DNA of 64,000 nucleotides, taken from contig OZ024887.1 of NCBI GenBank assembly GCA_964017195.1, positions 61,674,811 through 61,738,810 of the forward strand, read 5' to 3'. Below, in pieces: positions 1 through 12,976 of the stretch. The notes under the pieces are model-generated. The model did no database searches. It worked only from the letters and a program-made list of their open reading frames with translations, and was not told the origin of the DNA. The translations under genes and the position numbers were made by a program. Numbering within the stretch: position 1 is the stretch's first letter; each line of letters starts with the position of its first letter. The stretch is from Siderastrea radians (taxonomy: Eukaryota; Cnidaria; Anthozoa; Scleractinia; Rhizangiidae).

Positions 1-960
1 TACCATACCATACCATACTATACTATACTATACTATACTATGCTATGCTCTACTATGCTATGCTCTGCTATATGATACAGTATAAATGAAGTACAATACA
101 ATGCAATGTGAAGTGAAGAGATACGATGCTAGTACGCAATGCTTCCCATATAGGTATTTGGAACTAATTTACAATTTATTTCTGAAAATGCAATTATAAA
201 AATTATTGTGTATAATGTAAAGGCAAGAGAGGATATCTTGGTAAAGGTTAATGTTGCATCGTCTTGTCTGAACCTTTCCCTCTGACTGACCCTTCCTTCA
301 GTAATAATGAACTTTTTCCAGTGAAAAAAATTGAATCCTCAATTGATGACTCTTACCTACCAGTCATTCTACTCTCTACGTGGCTATACTGCATATCCCT
401 GGAGAACCACTACAGCGGCAGAGAGCAAGGTAATCTCCCACGCAGACGTTCTTCGGGCTTTGTCACGCGTTTATCCTCGTGGGGAAGGATCGCGTGACGA
501 AGCCCCAAGAGCGAGGCTAAGAGCAAGGGAGAGATTGCAATACACGAAGCAATCTATAGGTGGACACATGCTACAACCTACAACACAATACAATAGTATA
601 CTATACTAAACTATACTATACCATACCATACCATACCATACCATACCATACCATACCATACCATACTATACTTACTATACTATACTATACTATACTATAC
701 TATACTATACTATACTATACTATACTATACTATACTATACTATGCTATGCTCTGCTATATAATATAGTATAAATGAAGTACAATACAATGCAATGTGAAG
801 TGAAGAGATACGATGCTAGTACGCAATGCTTCCCATATAAGTATTTGGAACTAATTTACAATTTATTTCTGAAAATGCAATTATAAATAATTGTGTATAA
901 TGTAAAGGCAAGAGAGGATATCTTGGTAAAGGTTAATGTTGCAACGTCTTGTCTGAACCT
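1..960. repeat. Direct duplication with (TACYA)n microsatellite
   Basis: Bases of about 57-250 recur at about 744-940 with few differences, an offset of 687 bp. Each copy is preceded by a pentamer array of TACCA/TACTA type (1-55 and about 605-745). The duplicated segment covers the candidate poly(A) signal of the MACPF gene. No coding sequence is seen. Confidence 0.85.
862..867 (-). terminator. Candidate polyadenylation signal of MACPF gene
   Basis: AATAAA on the minus strand, about 125 nt past the stop codon at 992. It lies inside a segment that is duplicated 687 bp further downstream, so a second copy of the signal exists near 180. Confidence 0.35.
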
Positions 961-991
961 TTCACGTCTTTCACGATACATGAAAGGAACG

Positions 992-1167
992 TTAACTATA
1001 AAACCTTATTTGAACCCAAACAGGAAAAGAACACAACCTACCGACACACTCTTTATCCTTGTTTATCATGTTTGGTGGGACACACTCATCTAGACATTGA
1101 TTGACATCCGCTTTCTTTGCCACACGGCACTTACCACACGTTTTATCGTCGTTCGTTGAGGAACAGC
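992..1167 (-). CDS. MACPF gene exon 13: cysteine-rich C terminus and stop
   Basis: An exon of 176 nt, with a strong acceptor (CTTTGTGTTTCCAG), phase 1 in. It encodes seven Cys within about 46 residues and continues the cysteine-rich motif of exon 12. The frame ends with TAA at 994-992. The last 15 residues lack Cys, so a further splice (a weak GTTGTG donor near 1,035) cannot be excluded. The cysteine spacing suggests a small disulfide domain; I do not assign a family. Confidence 0.55.
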
Positions 1168-4100
1168 CTGGAAACACAAAGAAATGACAAATGTTATGCA
1201 CAGTTGTACTTTGGCAATGCGCATCGAAATATGGTACACAACAAAACGGTCAGTTTGACAGTCAATCACTCAGCCTTCAGTCAGTGTGACAGTCAATTTG
1301 ACAATCTTACAGTCGGTCTCAATGGATCAGCCAGTAGCAAATTGTCTCTGTCAGTTTATTTTTTACAGCCTAAAACCACCATTAAAATGAAATAATGGAC
1401 TAGTGTAGTTTATTTGCAAACAAATGGTCTAAGGGTTGCTGCGTTTCACACACACAGATGGTCAAAATGTAGCAATGAATCAATCACATTGAATGATGTT
1501 TTCAAACTCGTTCGTTTTACATCGTTCCGTACAGTTTTTCGCGTTTGGTTAGTGAGAGCTTATTAGTTTTTATTTCGTAAGACGGTAGAGCACTTGGCTT
1601 ACTCTCACAACATGAGATTGCGGAAGTGCCTTTGGTTTAAGTGTATGTCGTTTAATGAACCAACGAAACGATAATCAAAACAGTTACGACAGCCTTAGCA
1701 TTTTTAGAGCACACTACCTTCAAACGGATCGCAAGTTCTGTGGCAGTCCTTCACGCATAGGTTCTCTCTAGCATCCTTCACAGTGATGCCTTTACACATA
1801 ATTTTGGTCTGTTTGCGCGACATGATATGAGCATCCATGATTTTTGCTGCATCGTCTTTGTTTCCAAAAGCATAAAAAGTAACCTCGAATCCCCTGTCCT
1901 TGTCAATCATGTTGAGGTAGACATTTCCGGTCTCTCTTGTGCCTTTGCTTTTGCCGTACTCAATCAAGGTTCTTTGACCAGAGATGGTGATGCAGACGAA
2001 GTAAGACTCGTACAACGAGCTCTCGCCCAATCCAACCGCATCCACAAGGGTCACAGAGTTATCGTCATTTACATTGCTGCCCTAATTCGAGAAGGGTTTA
2101 AAGAAAAGTACCAATAAAGAGCATATATCAAGAATGATGATCGCTTCCATGCAATAGCGTGTGTACACTTAACACGCTCTTGCAAATAAAGGATAAGGGG
2201 TCAATAACAGCTTTAATGAAATAATAACAATAACAATAACGATAAAGTTGATGAAGATTATGATGATGATGATAATTTCTATCGATATTTAAAACATGTA
2301 TTCCTAGCTCTTGCAACTTGTAACTTGTAAACTCTTAGAGCTTTTAGAAGGCGTATAGGTTACGGGATGCGCCCTCTGTGGTGGTGATCAGATTACATTC
2401 ATGCGTTGCATACTGCATAATAATATATTAAGAATATATTAAGGATATTTTCCTTACTACTATTAATAATAATCAGCGTCATCATCACCATCGCCATAAT
2501 CATAATCATAATTCAGGCAAGAAGCTAATTAAGTGGCTCGTCTTTGGAGCCTTAAAGTAGCTGTCATCTCAGTACAGAGAGGTACCTTGGGTGAGGTGTC
2601 AAAGAACTTGCAAGAGTATCTACAGAAGATTAGCGTGAGTGTAAAAACAGAACTGTTGCAAAAAGCAGCTCTAGAATATATTAAGGATATTTTCCTTGAG
2701 GTATCAGTGAAGACAACCTAGTTTAATTTGAAGTCTTTCTCATACTGATATATCCATCGGCTACCTGGTAGGGTCGTCTATCTGATAGTACAAAAAAGCC
2801 CTAAGCCCTTGCCATTTTTAAATGTAAAGTGAAGGAACGGTATTATTTTAGTGTTTTTAATTTTTTTTGTATTTTGAGGTTTTCATTATCTTTATTATTT
2901 TTTGGAACATATATCATTTTTTGTACGATTTTTTCTTTTTTTCTTTCATTTGGATATACTAGCACATGCTCAAACAATAGAGTTCTTATATCGAAGGCAC
3001 TATCGGTGATAGGCTGAATTGTCCGAGGGAGTTTGATGTTCACAATAAATATTAGCCCAAGAACGTAGTTCGAGGGCCCACATGAAGTTTGAACATCAAA
3101 TTTCCGAGGGAACCTATCGCACACAGGGCCTGAGACAGAAGGACTCTATTGTTTTCATTGTAAAACGCTAGATTTTGAGCGAAATTGCCAAAAACGGGCA
3201 CTTTAATGCGCTCATAGGTGCCCCCTTAGGAGACACTATCGCGTCACGTGATCGATTTCGACCAATGGGATCTCCCACGCCAAAATTTAGCGTTGTACTA
3301 TAAACGTGTATAGCGAGCTACCTAAAAGTAAACAAAGTTAATGTATGTAACGCTATACAGGCAGTCATCTGTGCCCTTGCGTCTAATAACCAGCGCCTAT
3401 ATGTGTACTGCGAAATTGGTTGAAATAATCTTAGGAATACCTTAAACATCCTAGCTTTATCGGGCGATATTTCAACACCATAACGCTTTTCCTTGTCACT
3501 TGGCTTTGCAGAAAACAAAACATAAATCGTTCCACTTGAGGCAGCGGTGAAATGAAGACACTTTCCTTTCATATCTTCGAGTTCCATACGCAAGGCGTTG
3601 GACCACTTTGCTTGACAAGGCACTGGTTTTGGTGGTTGGGCGGAGGGATCTTCTGTTCGTTTAGCCAGACTTCCTTTACTCAACTCTTTAATGTGAGCTA
3701 AGCGCAGTCCTTTCAGATCAGCCAAAAGCGCTGGAAAAGTCTTCTTCGCTCGTCTGTAATCTTGTTCTTCCAGAACAAGACTGCCGTCTTTCTCTTTGTA
3801 CGACAACGTAAGACCAAATATGGATATCTTTTGCTCGCGCGTGTCACTTTCCTTTTTACCAAAACTGCTGTACAAGTGGAAGACATTATTTTCATCGCTT
3901 GTGTACCACTGTCCGTCTCTGTTTAAATGAATCCACAAAGATTAGTTACGAAAAGTGTCAATGTATCTGCGCATGAGTCAACTAAATACATTCGCCATAT
4001 TAACCCCGGAATAACACTCGACTAAGTCAGTAGCCAACACGGCTAGTTCTGTGCAACCGCGCTCATTTGGTTTGGAAAAGCAGAGACAAGGAACAAGTTT

Positions 4101-7100
4101 AGTTGAAACAAAGGACTGTCAAGGTAAAAATAAATTGAAAGCTAAGCTTCAAGCGATCTGTAAATTGGTAGATGTACTAAATCTTGTAAAGAACCCCTTT
4201 CCTGTTTGGTACATGCATGGTATTCAGTAATAAAACCTACTTAATTAGCATATATTTCAAAATTGTTCAACTTTTGCTCGCCGCATTTTGGCCTGGACTC
4301 CCCGCCACTCAACCGAAAAAAACTTGGCAAGTGCTGGGTACAGGTACGGTACGTGGAGGCGTGGTAGTGTAGTGGTCATCGCCTGGGACTTCTGATCCGA
4401 TGATTTGCGAGATCAAAGGGTCTGCGGAGGCTTGGCCTCGAGGCTTGGTCTCTGCATTGCATCGTGTTGCTTCCTTAGACAAGAAACTTCACTCCACATT
4501 GTCTCTCTCCACCCAGATGTATAAGTGGGTACCGGCTGACTGTTAGGGAATCCTAACAGAAAAGCCGGAGGGTTAGCCCTGCCATGGCATCTCATCCAGG
4601 GGGGAATACTTAAGAGCGACTTTCAGTAAACATCGAGCATTCGGTGGCATAAGTTGAAAAATCGAGTTCAATTCTTTCATCATTTGCACATAAATGGGTA
4701 TGGGTAAAACTAGAAACCTCATGTGGTTCGTTTTCCCCAGAAGAGCTTTATTTGCGAACAAGAAAGCCCAATGGGCATCTTAACTGGTCGTTCTCATCCT
4801 CCCCACCCCTAGGTTTCACAAATGTTAGCGCGATCCTGTATTTATACTAACCGGCGTGACGAAAAGTGTGATTATGTGACACGACATTTTGACGATAGCG
4901 GTACTGGATGACGTAATGTTTAAACTCTGATGACTCAGCTTATCTTTCTTATTGCTTATATTTCTGCTGAAAAACGCAAATTCACTCAAACGTTAAATGT
5001 CGGTATAAATTCGCCCACAACTGAGGATACTAACACAGGGATGACGAAATATTTACTGTTGTTCCTAGACCGTGAATACAAACATTGAACATAGCAGAAG
5101 AATCAAAATATAACGCTTGATAAACACGAGCTCGAGCAGATCGTCAGAGTCTGGGGTACGTTAAAGCATATCTTAGGACGTGATGTTTAAATCCGGTTGC
5201 TAACCCGGGAATCCCCTTGCAAAAGTAAACAAGTTGACTCGGAATTCGTAACGTAAACGGCTATTTACAAGACTACGCACTTGCAAAATTACCTCAAACC
5301 CAACACCACACGCAAGGACATACAAGAAGAACACACGTAGGTAACATTCAGCAGACTAATATGCGCATGCGCCTTATATAAGACAGTACCACTCTTGAGT
5401 ACCCTCACCACAACCTTTACAGCACTTTGTTCGTATGTTACGCCAACTGACCAAAAAAAACCTGGCCCAATTTATAAACTGGCGGTCGCCAAAACGAGGA
5501 AATCTCGGGTTCGGGAGGTCAACATCACAGGAAATTAATCTTGAAAATCAGTACTGTCAACTTGCATCGCGCTGGTAAACTAAAGCGCAGAGAAAAAGAA
5601 AGATACTTCTTATTAACACAACAAGTCTTTTTCATCAACTAGACAGTTACAAAAAAGCAGTAGCAAAATTTAATGAACACAAACAATTCCGAACTAAAAG
5701 GCAGGTTCTGATGTTCACGCAGAATCTTGCAGAAACTGATGTGAAACCTAACTTCTGTGAAATAATTTAACAAGTGCCATAACCCCAAATGGTCTAAATC
5801 GAAGTTCAATAGACAGTAGAAACATAAACTATACCTTGAAACTTGCTTGGGTTATCCATGCTGCTGTCTTTGGGAAAACTTCGAACTCAGCGAATTTTAT
5901 CAAATGGGGCTTAATGAAGTTCAACTTTGCCGCATCCCGAAATACACCAAAATCTCCGTGTTAAGCTACACAAACTCTCTTTTCTCCGTCGTCGCTTGTT
6001 GCTTGATGATGCCTCAAACTAAAATGTTCGGTTGATCTCAAAAAAGGTAGAGGGAAAAGAAAAAATTGAACGATACTGGTGTTATCGTTGTGAGTCTCTG
6101 GGCAAACCACGACAAAACGTGACATCTAATATGCAACACCTGTGACATCATATATCCAAATTTGGTCAAAAAATTTAGTCACGGTTTGTGGTAACACAAT
6201 GCAAACAAATGTGCACAGAAAATTTGCACACGAAGGAACAGAAGTTTGGAAACGTGAAAATCGCCCATTTCGGGCTTTTCCTTCCTCTTTTTCGAACGCA
6301 AAAGAATGTAAAGCTGGAATTTAACAAGAATGAAGTAGAGCAAGCCCGTTTGGTTAAAGAAGCAAGTTTTCCCGTGTTTTTGTGTACGGCAAAATTCAAC
6401 TTCACTAAGCCCCATTTGTTAAAACTTTGCTGAGTTCGAAGTAGTCCCAAAGAAAGTAGCATGGATAACCCAAGCCAGTTTCAAGGTATGGTTTATTTCA
6501 ATTTTACATGCTGTCTGTTGAGTGAGGATGAGACATTTTAGAATTATGACACATGTTAAATTATTTCACAGAAGTTAGGTTCCAAATCAGATTCTACGTG
6601 ATCTCGAAAACCTGCCTTTTAGCTTGGAATTGTTTGTGTTCAGTAGATTCCGCTACTGCTGTTTCACAACTGTCTATTAAATGAAAAAGACTTGTTCTGT
6701 CGATAGATAGTGCCTATCTTTTTCTCTGCGCTTTAGTTTACCAGCGCGATGCAAGTTTATAGTACTGATTTTCAAGGTTAATTTCCTGTGATTTTGACCT
6801 CCCGAACCCAAGAATTGATTTCCTCGTTTTTTCTGGCGAAAACGAACCACATCAGGTTTCTAGCTTTACCAATACCTAATTATATGCAAAATACGAAAGA
6901 AATTGATTTTTCAACTGCTGCTGCGAAATTGAAATTTTGCTTGATTTTTACTGAAAGTCGCTCTTAATGCTCCTAGTAGCTTCATGCTAAAGAAACTTAA
7001 GCACCGGCTTGATGAGCAATATGGCTCGTTCAGTCCAATGGAGTAAACGCAAGACTTAACCTTTTACCGTATTCCAGATCGAGTTGAGTTAGAGGTAGGT

Positions 7101-10100
7101 CAGGGCGATTTACGTCAACCTTTGTCTTATGATTTAATACCTGTATTGAAGTTTCCTTGTCATGTTTCTTTTGATGCTGAGCTTGCCATGTTGCGGGTTT
7201 ATCAAATCATCCATCATGTCGAATGCCACCTGATAAGTTGCACCACCACTGGTCATCTCCTTCCATGTGGGCGGTGGCTGAGTACTTGTTGGCCAAAAAT
7301 CACTGAATTGTGCCTGGTCTTTACGCTTTGAAGAGCACTGCTCTAGTTTCACATCAGACAAGGATATGGGACCCTGAAAACAGAAAAATATAAGCTGGTC
7401 AACAACACAACAACGCTATAATGTATCATTTAGATTTCGGGATACTTGATCAATACAAAACACAAAATGAGTGGGATTCGGTTAGCTATCCCAGAGTGAT
7501 AGAAGACTGCCAGAAGGGGCAGTGTACCTTCCTCAAACAAACGCAAAGAAACCAAATGAGTTGTCGAACACAAAACAAACCGTCATATGCAGTGACATTT
7601 TCGAAGAAAGGTAAGAGGATAACTGAAGGAAGTTGTGCCAGCTTTTTCAGATTGCAACCCATTTGCATCTGGCCATCGGGAGGAAAAGTGAGACTTTTCT
7701 TTCCTAGAATTACCTCCTCCATGTATATTTCAATGGCTCTGATCAAGCTGGTCCTTCTGTCCATTATTGCATCTTCCAGGCCTTTTCTGCTGTCATATTG
7801 GCAGTATACTTTGGTCTTTTTCCCTTTTGTGGAATAACTGTAGTAAAATCTGCGACCGTTTTCATCCGTCTCCATGTCTACTACTTTTCCTTCACAGCCC
7901 CAGGTTATCTTAAAGTTGAATCAATACAATAGCGTGAAAAAAACATGCCCTGAGTTTCTTTTTGTTCAGACGCTTTCTGGAATGGATGCGATCTCACGTT
8001 GAAAAATTAAAGATGAAAACGTAATGGTATCAAACACACAAAAAAATTACAATTTTAATGCTTATGTTAGGAATCAACAAGCAATAAAGAAAAAAAAGAC
8101 GGAAAGTAAATAGGACTGTGAAACACCCTCGAAATCCATTTCGGGTAGCGCAATTTATAGGGATAAAAAAAACCCTTGCATATGCGATCGGGTGCAAACT
8201 AGACGTATTGAAATAACATAGTTTATTAGATCTGAAAAATTAATATAAAACTCTGATAGTTGAACTGTTCTCTGTTTTAGTGTCTCTTGGCACATACTTA
8301 GGAATGACGAGAGTCTGATTACATTAAAAGCGCATGAGATCATAACAAAAATACCATTATAGCAACGATTTCCCCCTAAAAATGACCCCATATTGTAAGG
8401 AACTCAAATAGAACTTATAGCTTGACTTTTGAAACAAAATAATGAACAAAAAATGCTTGGAGGAACACTAGTATGTGGAAATTTACATTAAGCGTAAAAC
8501 TTCTCAATTATTTTGCAAATATTTTGCATGCATTTCCTGCCATTCGGTGCACAATTATTTAGAATTTTAAGCTAGTATTAAATCGATAAAATTAAATTTT
8601 TTTTAATCAGATGTAGTTAAGACTGATCATCAATTCATGACTCCGTGGCAAACTCACAAGGTCATAATCACAAAAAAGGGTACTCCGCGATTTGTACAGT
8701 GATCGGTAAGTCACCATCGACGTACCTTTTCATCCGGGAACAAGTCATTCGCACGGAAATTCACCAGATCAGAAATGGAACCCATCCAGAATTTAAACGC
8801 TTTTGGGTACTGAGGAATCGACTGCAACCATTCCTTGAACTCTGTTTTAAACGTTGGCGAGTAAGCATCAGAAAGGATAGAGGCAATTTCTTGGCTTCCA
8901 CCTTGAGCCTTTATTGAAGTGGAAGTTGTTTTAACCTGTTCTCGCTGTTCGTAACCTTGATCCTTGCTGTATTTGGCTCCGACGCTTGCGAAGAGGCTTT
9001 TGTATTCCATCTCCATTTTCTCAGAGAACTGCGCCTTTGTTTCGTCTTGTTCAGCTTTCTTCGTCTTTCTTATTTCCAGTCGTCCACCGAACTTCGCTGA
9101 TTTGATGTAATGTGTTCCCCAACGCTGAATGAAGTTTTCTGTCGAAGAAACAGAGGAATGACACACCAAACAATAGTATACCTCTCCGTCGTATGAACTG
9201 GAGTCCCTTTGGAGTCCCTAATTCGTCGGTTATCCTGTGTCTTGAAGCAGGAGAAATGGTGATTCTAAGTACCCTTTTGTCCTCTTTGTTTGGCTTGCTT
9301 ATTGGATACCCAAGTTGGCGTTGTGTGCAAGAAAACCATGACAGACTATCATAGCTAGTTTCCACCAGTCCCGCTTCTAGGCCAACTCCTATAATCTGTT
9401 ATAATTACTGCTTTGTATAAACCGGAAGCAGATGAGGGTAACAAACCACTGTGGATTGACTTCTCGGTGGCAATTACCCTTCGCTTGGTCAAGCAAGGGT
9501 TTGTTTGGCTTTTTTTGTGCCAAAGTACACGGCTTTTTTTTCTTTGTTTGTTTATTTCTCTTTTATTTTGTTCGTTTTTTTTATTGTTTTATCTTGTTTG
9601 TTTGCTTATTGTTTTTTACTCTTTCTTATCTTTCATACCTTCAGCTACATAGTTTTCTTTTCTTTTTATTTAAACTAAGCTATATAATTTGCTTCAGCTT
9701 TATTTTGTTCCCTGTTCTCTGATTTGAAGTCACCCACCGAACCTTTCACACTTGATGTAGTGTGTTTTCCACCGCTCAAAAGTTTTTGTCAAAAAAATCA
9801 GCAAGTAAACAAGATTTGAAGTCCTTTTAATCAAGATAATTACCTTTTCTCTTGTGTTATTACACAGATGGCAAGTAAAATTAACTTTCAATCCTATAAA
9901 ATGTAATGGGGTGTTTAAACTTCAATTATACCCTAGCAAAAAACCTATTCATGTTCTCCACACGCGACATCCTTTGCAGCAGAAGGTCTATAATTGGTTC
10001 TATCGTTAACATAAATGAGTTAGCCGTGAGCCTGTTAGTACATGTAACGTTTTTCATGTCTTTATTAATATTTGTATAATACATGAATGGAAATACAGCA

Positions 10101-12928
10101 TGTTTGTATACTACTACTTTTACTTACGATATTTCATCGGTGCTCCGGGATCAAAGTAGGAATTGGGAAGATTCATGAATTCCCGAAGAAAAGCCAAGCT
10201 TAGATCTTGAGGTTTTACTTCGTCCATAAAAATTTCATACCTGGTGAATAAAACAGGAAACAAGGATGAAAAAGAGAACACAGGTTCATACACATATTAT
10301 AGGCACAGAAAGATCTTAGAATCAATCCATTGATGTTCTCGTAACAAAGAAATGCCAGGGAATATTAGAGAAGACTTAATTTCACACACAGGAAAAGCAC
10401 AAACTGCCAGTGAGCGTTCTTTTCATTTTGCGCTATCGAACGAATCTAGGCAAGAGTCTTGCAGCTAATCCTTTTTATTACTTTTAATAAAAAAGAGAGT
10501 TGGTGTATCTTTCCACAGACCTCATATGCCTTGTCAAGTTTATTTTTTCCGCCTAACACTTTTCATGAAGCTTGGGCCCTCAGCTCTCGTTAGAGCTGAG
10601 GAGTATCACAGCGAGTCATCAGGATATACATGCGCGAAGATATCGGGTACTAGGTTGAAAAATCAAAGATAGTGTCTTGTTTTAATCCATCGCCCACATT
10701 TGTTTGCCTGAGGAAGTAACTAAAATATGTGCACGAATTCGAAACGTTGCCAAAGCTGAAAAACGAGGTGTAACAGATCTATCCTGTGGTGGAAAGTTTG
10801 AGTCAGATTATGAACGACTTTAAAAGAGCAGATTTGAAAAGCCAGTATACATGTACATTGTCAGTGTTTTTAACATTTGTTGGATTCTAATTTTAACGGT
10901 ATAAACAGCCAAAATTGTGAAGTTAAAATTGATTTAAATTATTCGTTGACTCTTATTTTATTGTATGACAAAGCCTTTCATGGTGCATGTATTAGTGAGG
11001 AGTTGTTAGTAAAGAGTTCATGTGAACAGCGTCAGGGTCACAAGAGGTTTTGCGAGCCACGTTTTTCTAAAGATGGACTACCTGATTCAACAGGGCATGC
11101 CAGTGAGTCAGCTGAGAAATGCTCTTTAATGTGTATGAAATTAGAGCGTGCACATGCACAGTAGCCGAATGTGTAGGTGTTTCGCATGCTTATATCAAAG
11201 AAAATATAATCCTCACTTGTACACAAGCCTTTTATAGAATTTTTCACGTGTTAACTCACCTATCTACGTCCACATACAGAACAGACAGAAATGTTTGGCT
11301 TGCTCCAGAGGAAGAGCTCCCATAAGCCTCTTTGACACCAGCGTAAAATCCAAACACGGAGCCAGAGACGCCTGCTTCTTGTTGTATATAAGTTCGATAT
11401 TCCGAGCGACTCTCAAACGTCAACATGGAAGCGGAGGTATCGTAAACACCATGAACGTTCATTGTATCGGGCACGTCAAGGTCGTCATACCTACCAACAT
11501 ATATGTCATTAACGTTTTGCGTGTATCAGCGCGCGCGCTTTATAGTTTCCACAAACTGTAAGCAGGCTATTAACGGCAATACAATGTACTAGCCACTATA
11601 GATAGCATTTACTTAGCACTCCCGACTTATTGGTTATCTTCGTATCGTAGATAGAAAAAATGGCACTTTTTTGTTGCATTATTCCGCGTAACTGGCATTT
11701 TAAAAGGATATTATTATTCCAGTCAGATTCGTAATCCATTAACTTGCACTTCATGTATACCTCTGTATTTATTGGCATTATTTTTTCATAAGAATTGACA
11801 CACCAAAACATGCAATCACATTAACCCTCCGACGTACAAGAAGTTTCATTAGCTGTACGCACGTTCCTTACACACATTTTGACACAAGTTTGGTGAGGAT
11901 AGGATGCTATGGTTACGGAGATATAACGTCAACAGTAGTAGGTGGTCAAGCCATTTTTGAGCAAAAATGCATGTTTTTCACCTCCTTCCCGTGAAAAAAG
12001 CATAAAATGTGGACAAAAAGCAGCAAAGTGTTTAATTATGTCATACTCTTCTTGCCTAGCATCAAAAACTTTCTATTTCCACTGTTGTTTGATTATTTCT
12101 CATTCTAAGTAAAATCTAAGATGGCGGCCAAGATGGCCGGATGACTACACAGGCGCCCAGCAGCGCCACAACCCATAATATATACACCATCTTGTAGAGC
12201 ACATCACAGGCTATCTATCAAAAGTAAGATCGTTTTGACAAGATCCCGAGGGGCCAAGCCATCAACCCCACATTGTACCACGGGTTGGGGGGATGCGTCT
12301 TTGCTCTACGTCTGAGGGTTAAGAAACAATTTTTTCGTCCAAAGTACTTGTGTTACCGGCAGTTAAAAGCACTCTAAGGTCTAAGGTCTGTCAACGTTAC
12401 AAATTGTTTACATAAATACCGCCAGGAATTTGGCTGCCGTTGCAAAAACGTTTTACTCACGTTGCCTTGTTATTGCAGTTTCTTTGTACAATGCTCATTT
12501 TTCTTGATTCTGGACTGTATTTGCCTCGACCATCAAACCCAACTCCAAGAAATGCTGCTCCGTCAATCATGTTCTTTTTAAAGAGACAACTTGCACAAGT
12601 TAAAAAGGCGTAAACATGGATGTGTTTACACCGAGCTATCAATGTGTATAGTTAGCCAAGTGACGATATTTGAGTCAAAATAAATATATAGCGCAGATTC
12701 GCATACATACATGATCATGTCAGATGTGCATTACAACTCCTAAGGGGTGAAAGTGGAGTCGACAGCGCGTAAAGGCGCCCTTACCAACTGCTATTTGTGA
12801 CCTCATGCTACCTATCCAACCCATGAATGAAATGAGCCAGACCACATTAACGGCACTAGCGTTTTAAATTATTACTGTTATTGTAAATATCATCATCATC
12901 GTCGTCAGCACCGTCGTCGTCGTTGTCG

Positions 12929-12976
<48 letters not shown>

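Noticed and set aside
560..772. ORF with Tyr/Thr-rich repeats
   Set aside because: Translation of the TACCA/TACTA microsatellite.
9413..9722. Two Phe/Leu-rich ORFs resembling membrane proteins
   Set aside because: T-rich low-complexity intron sequence; hydrophobicity follows from base composition.
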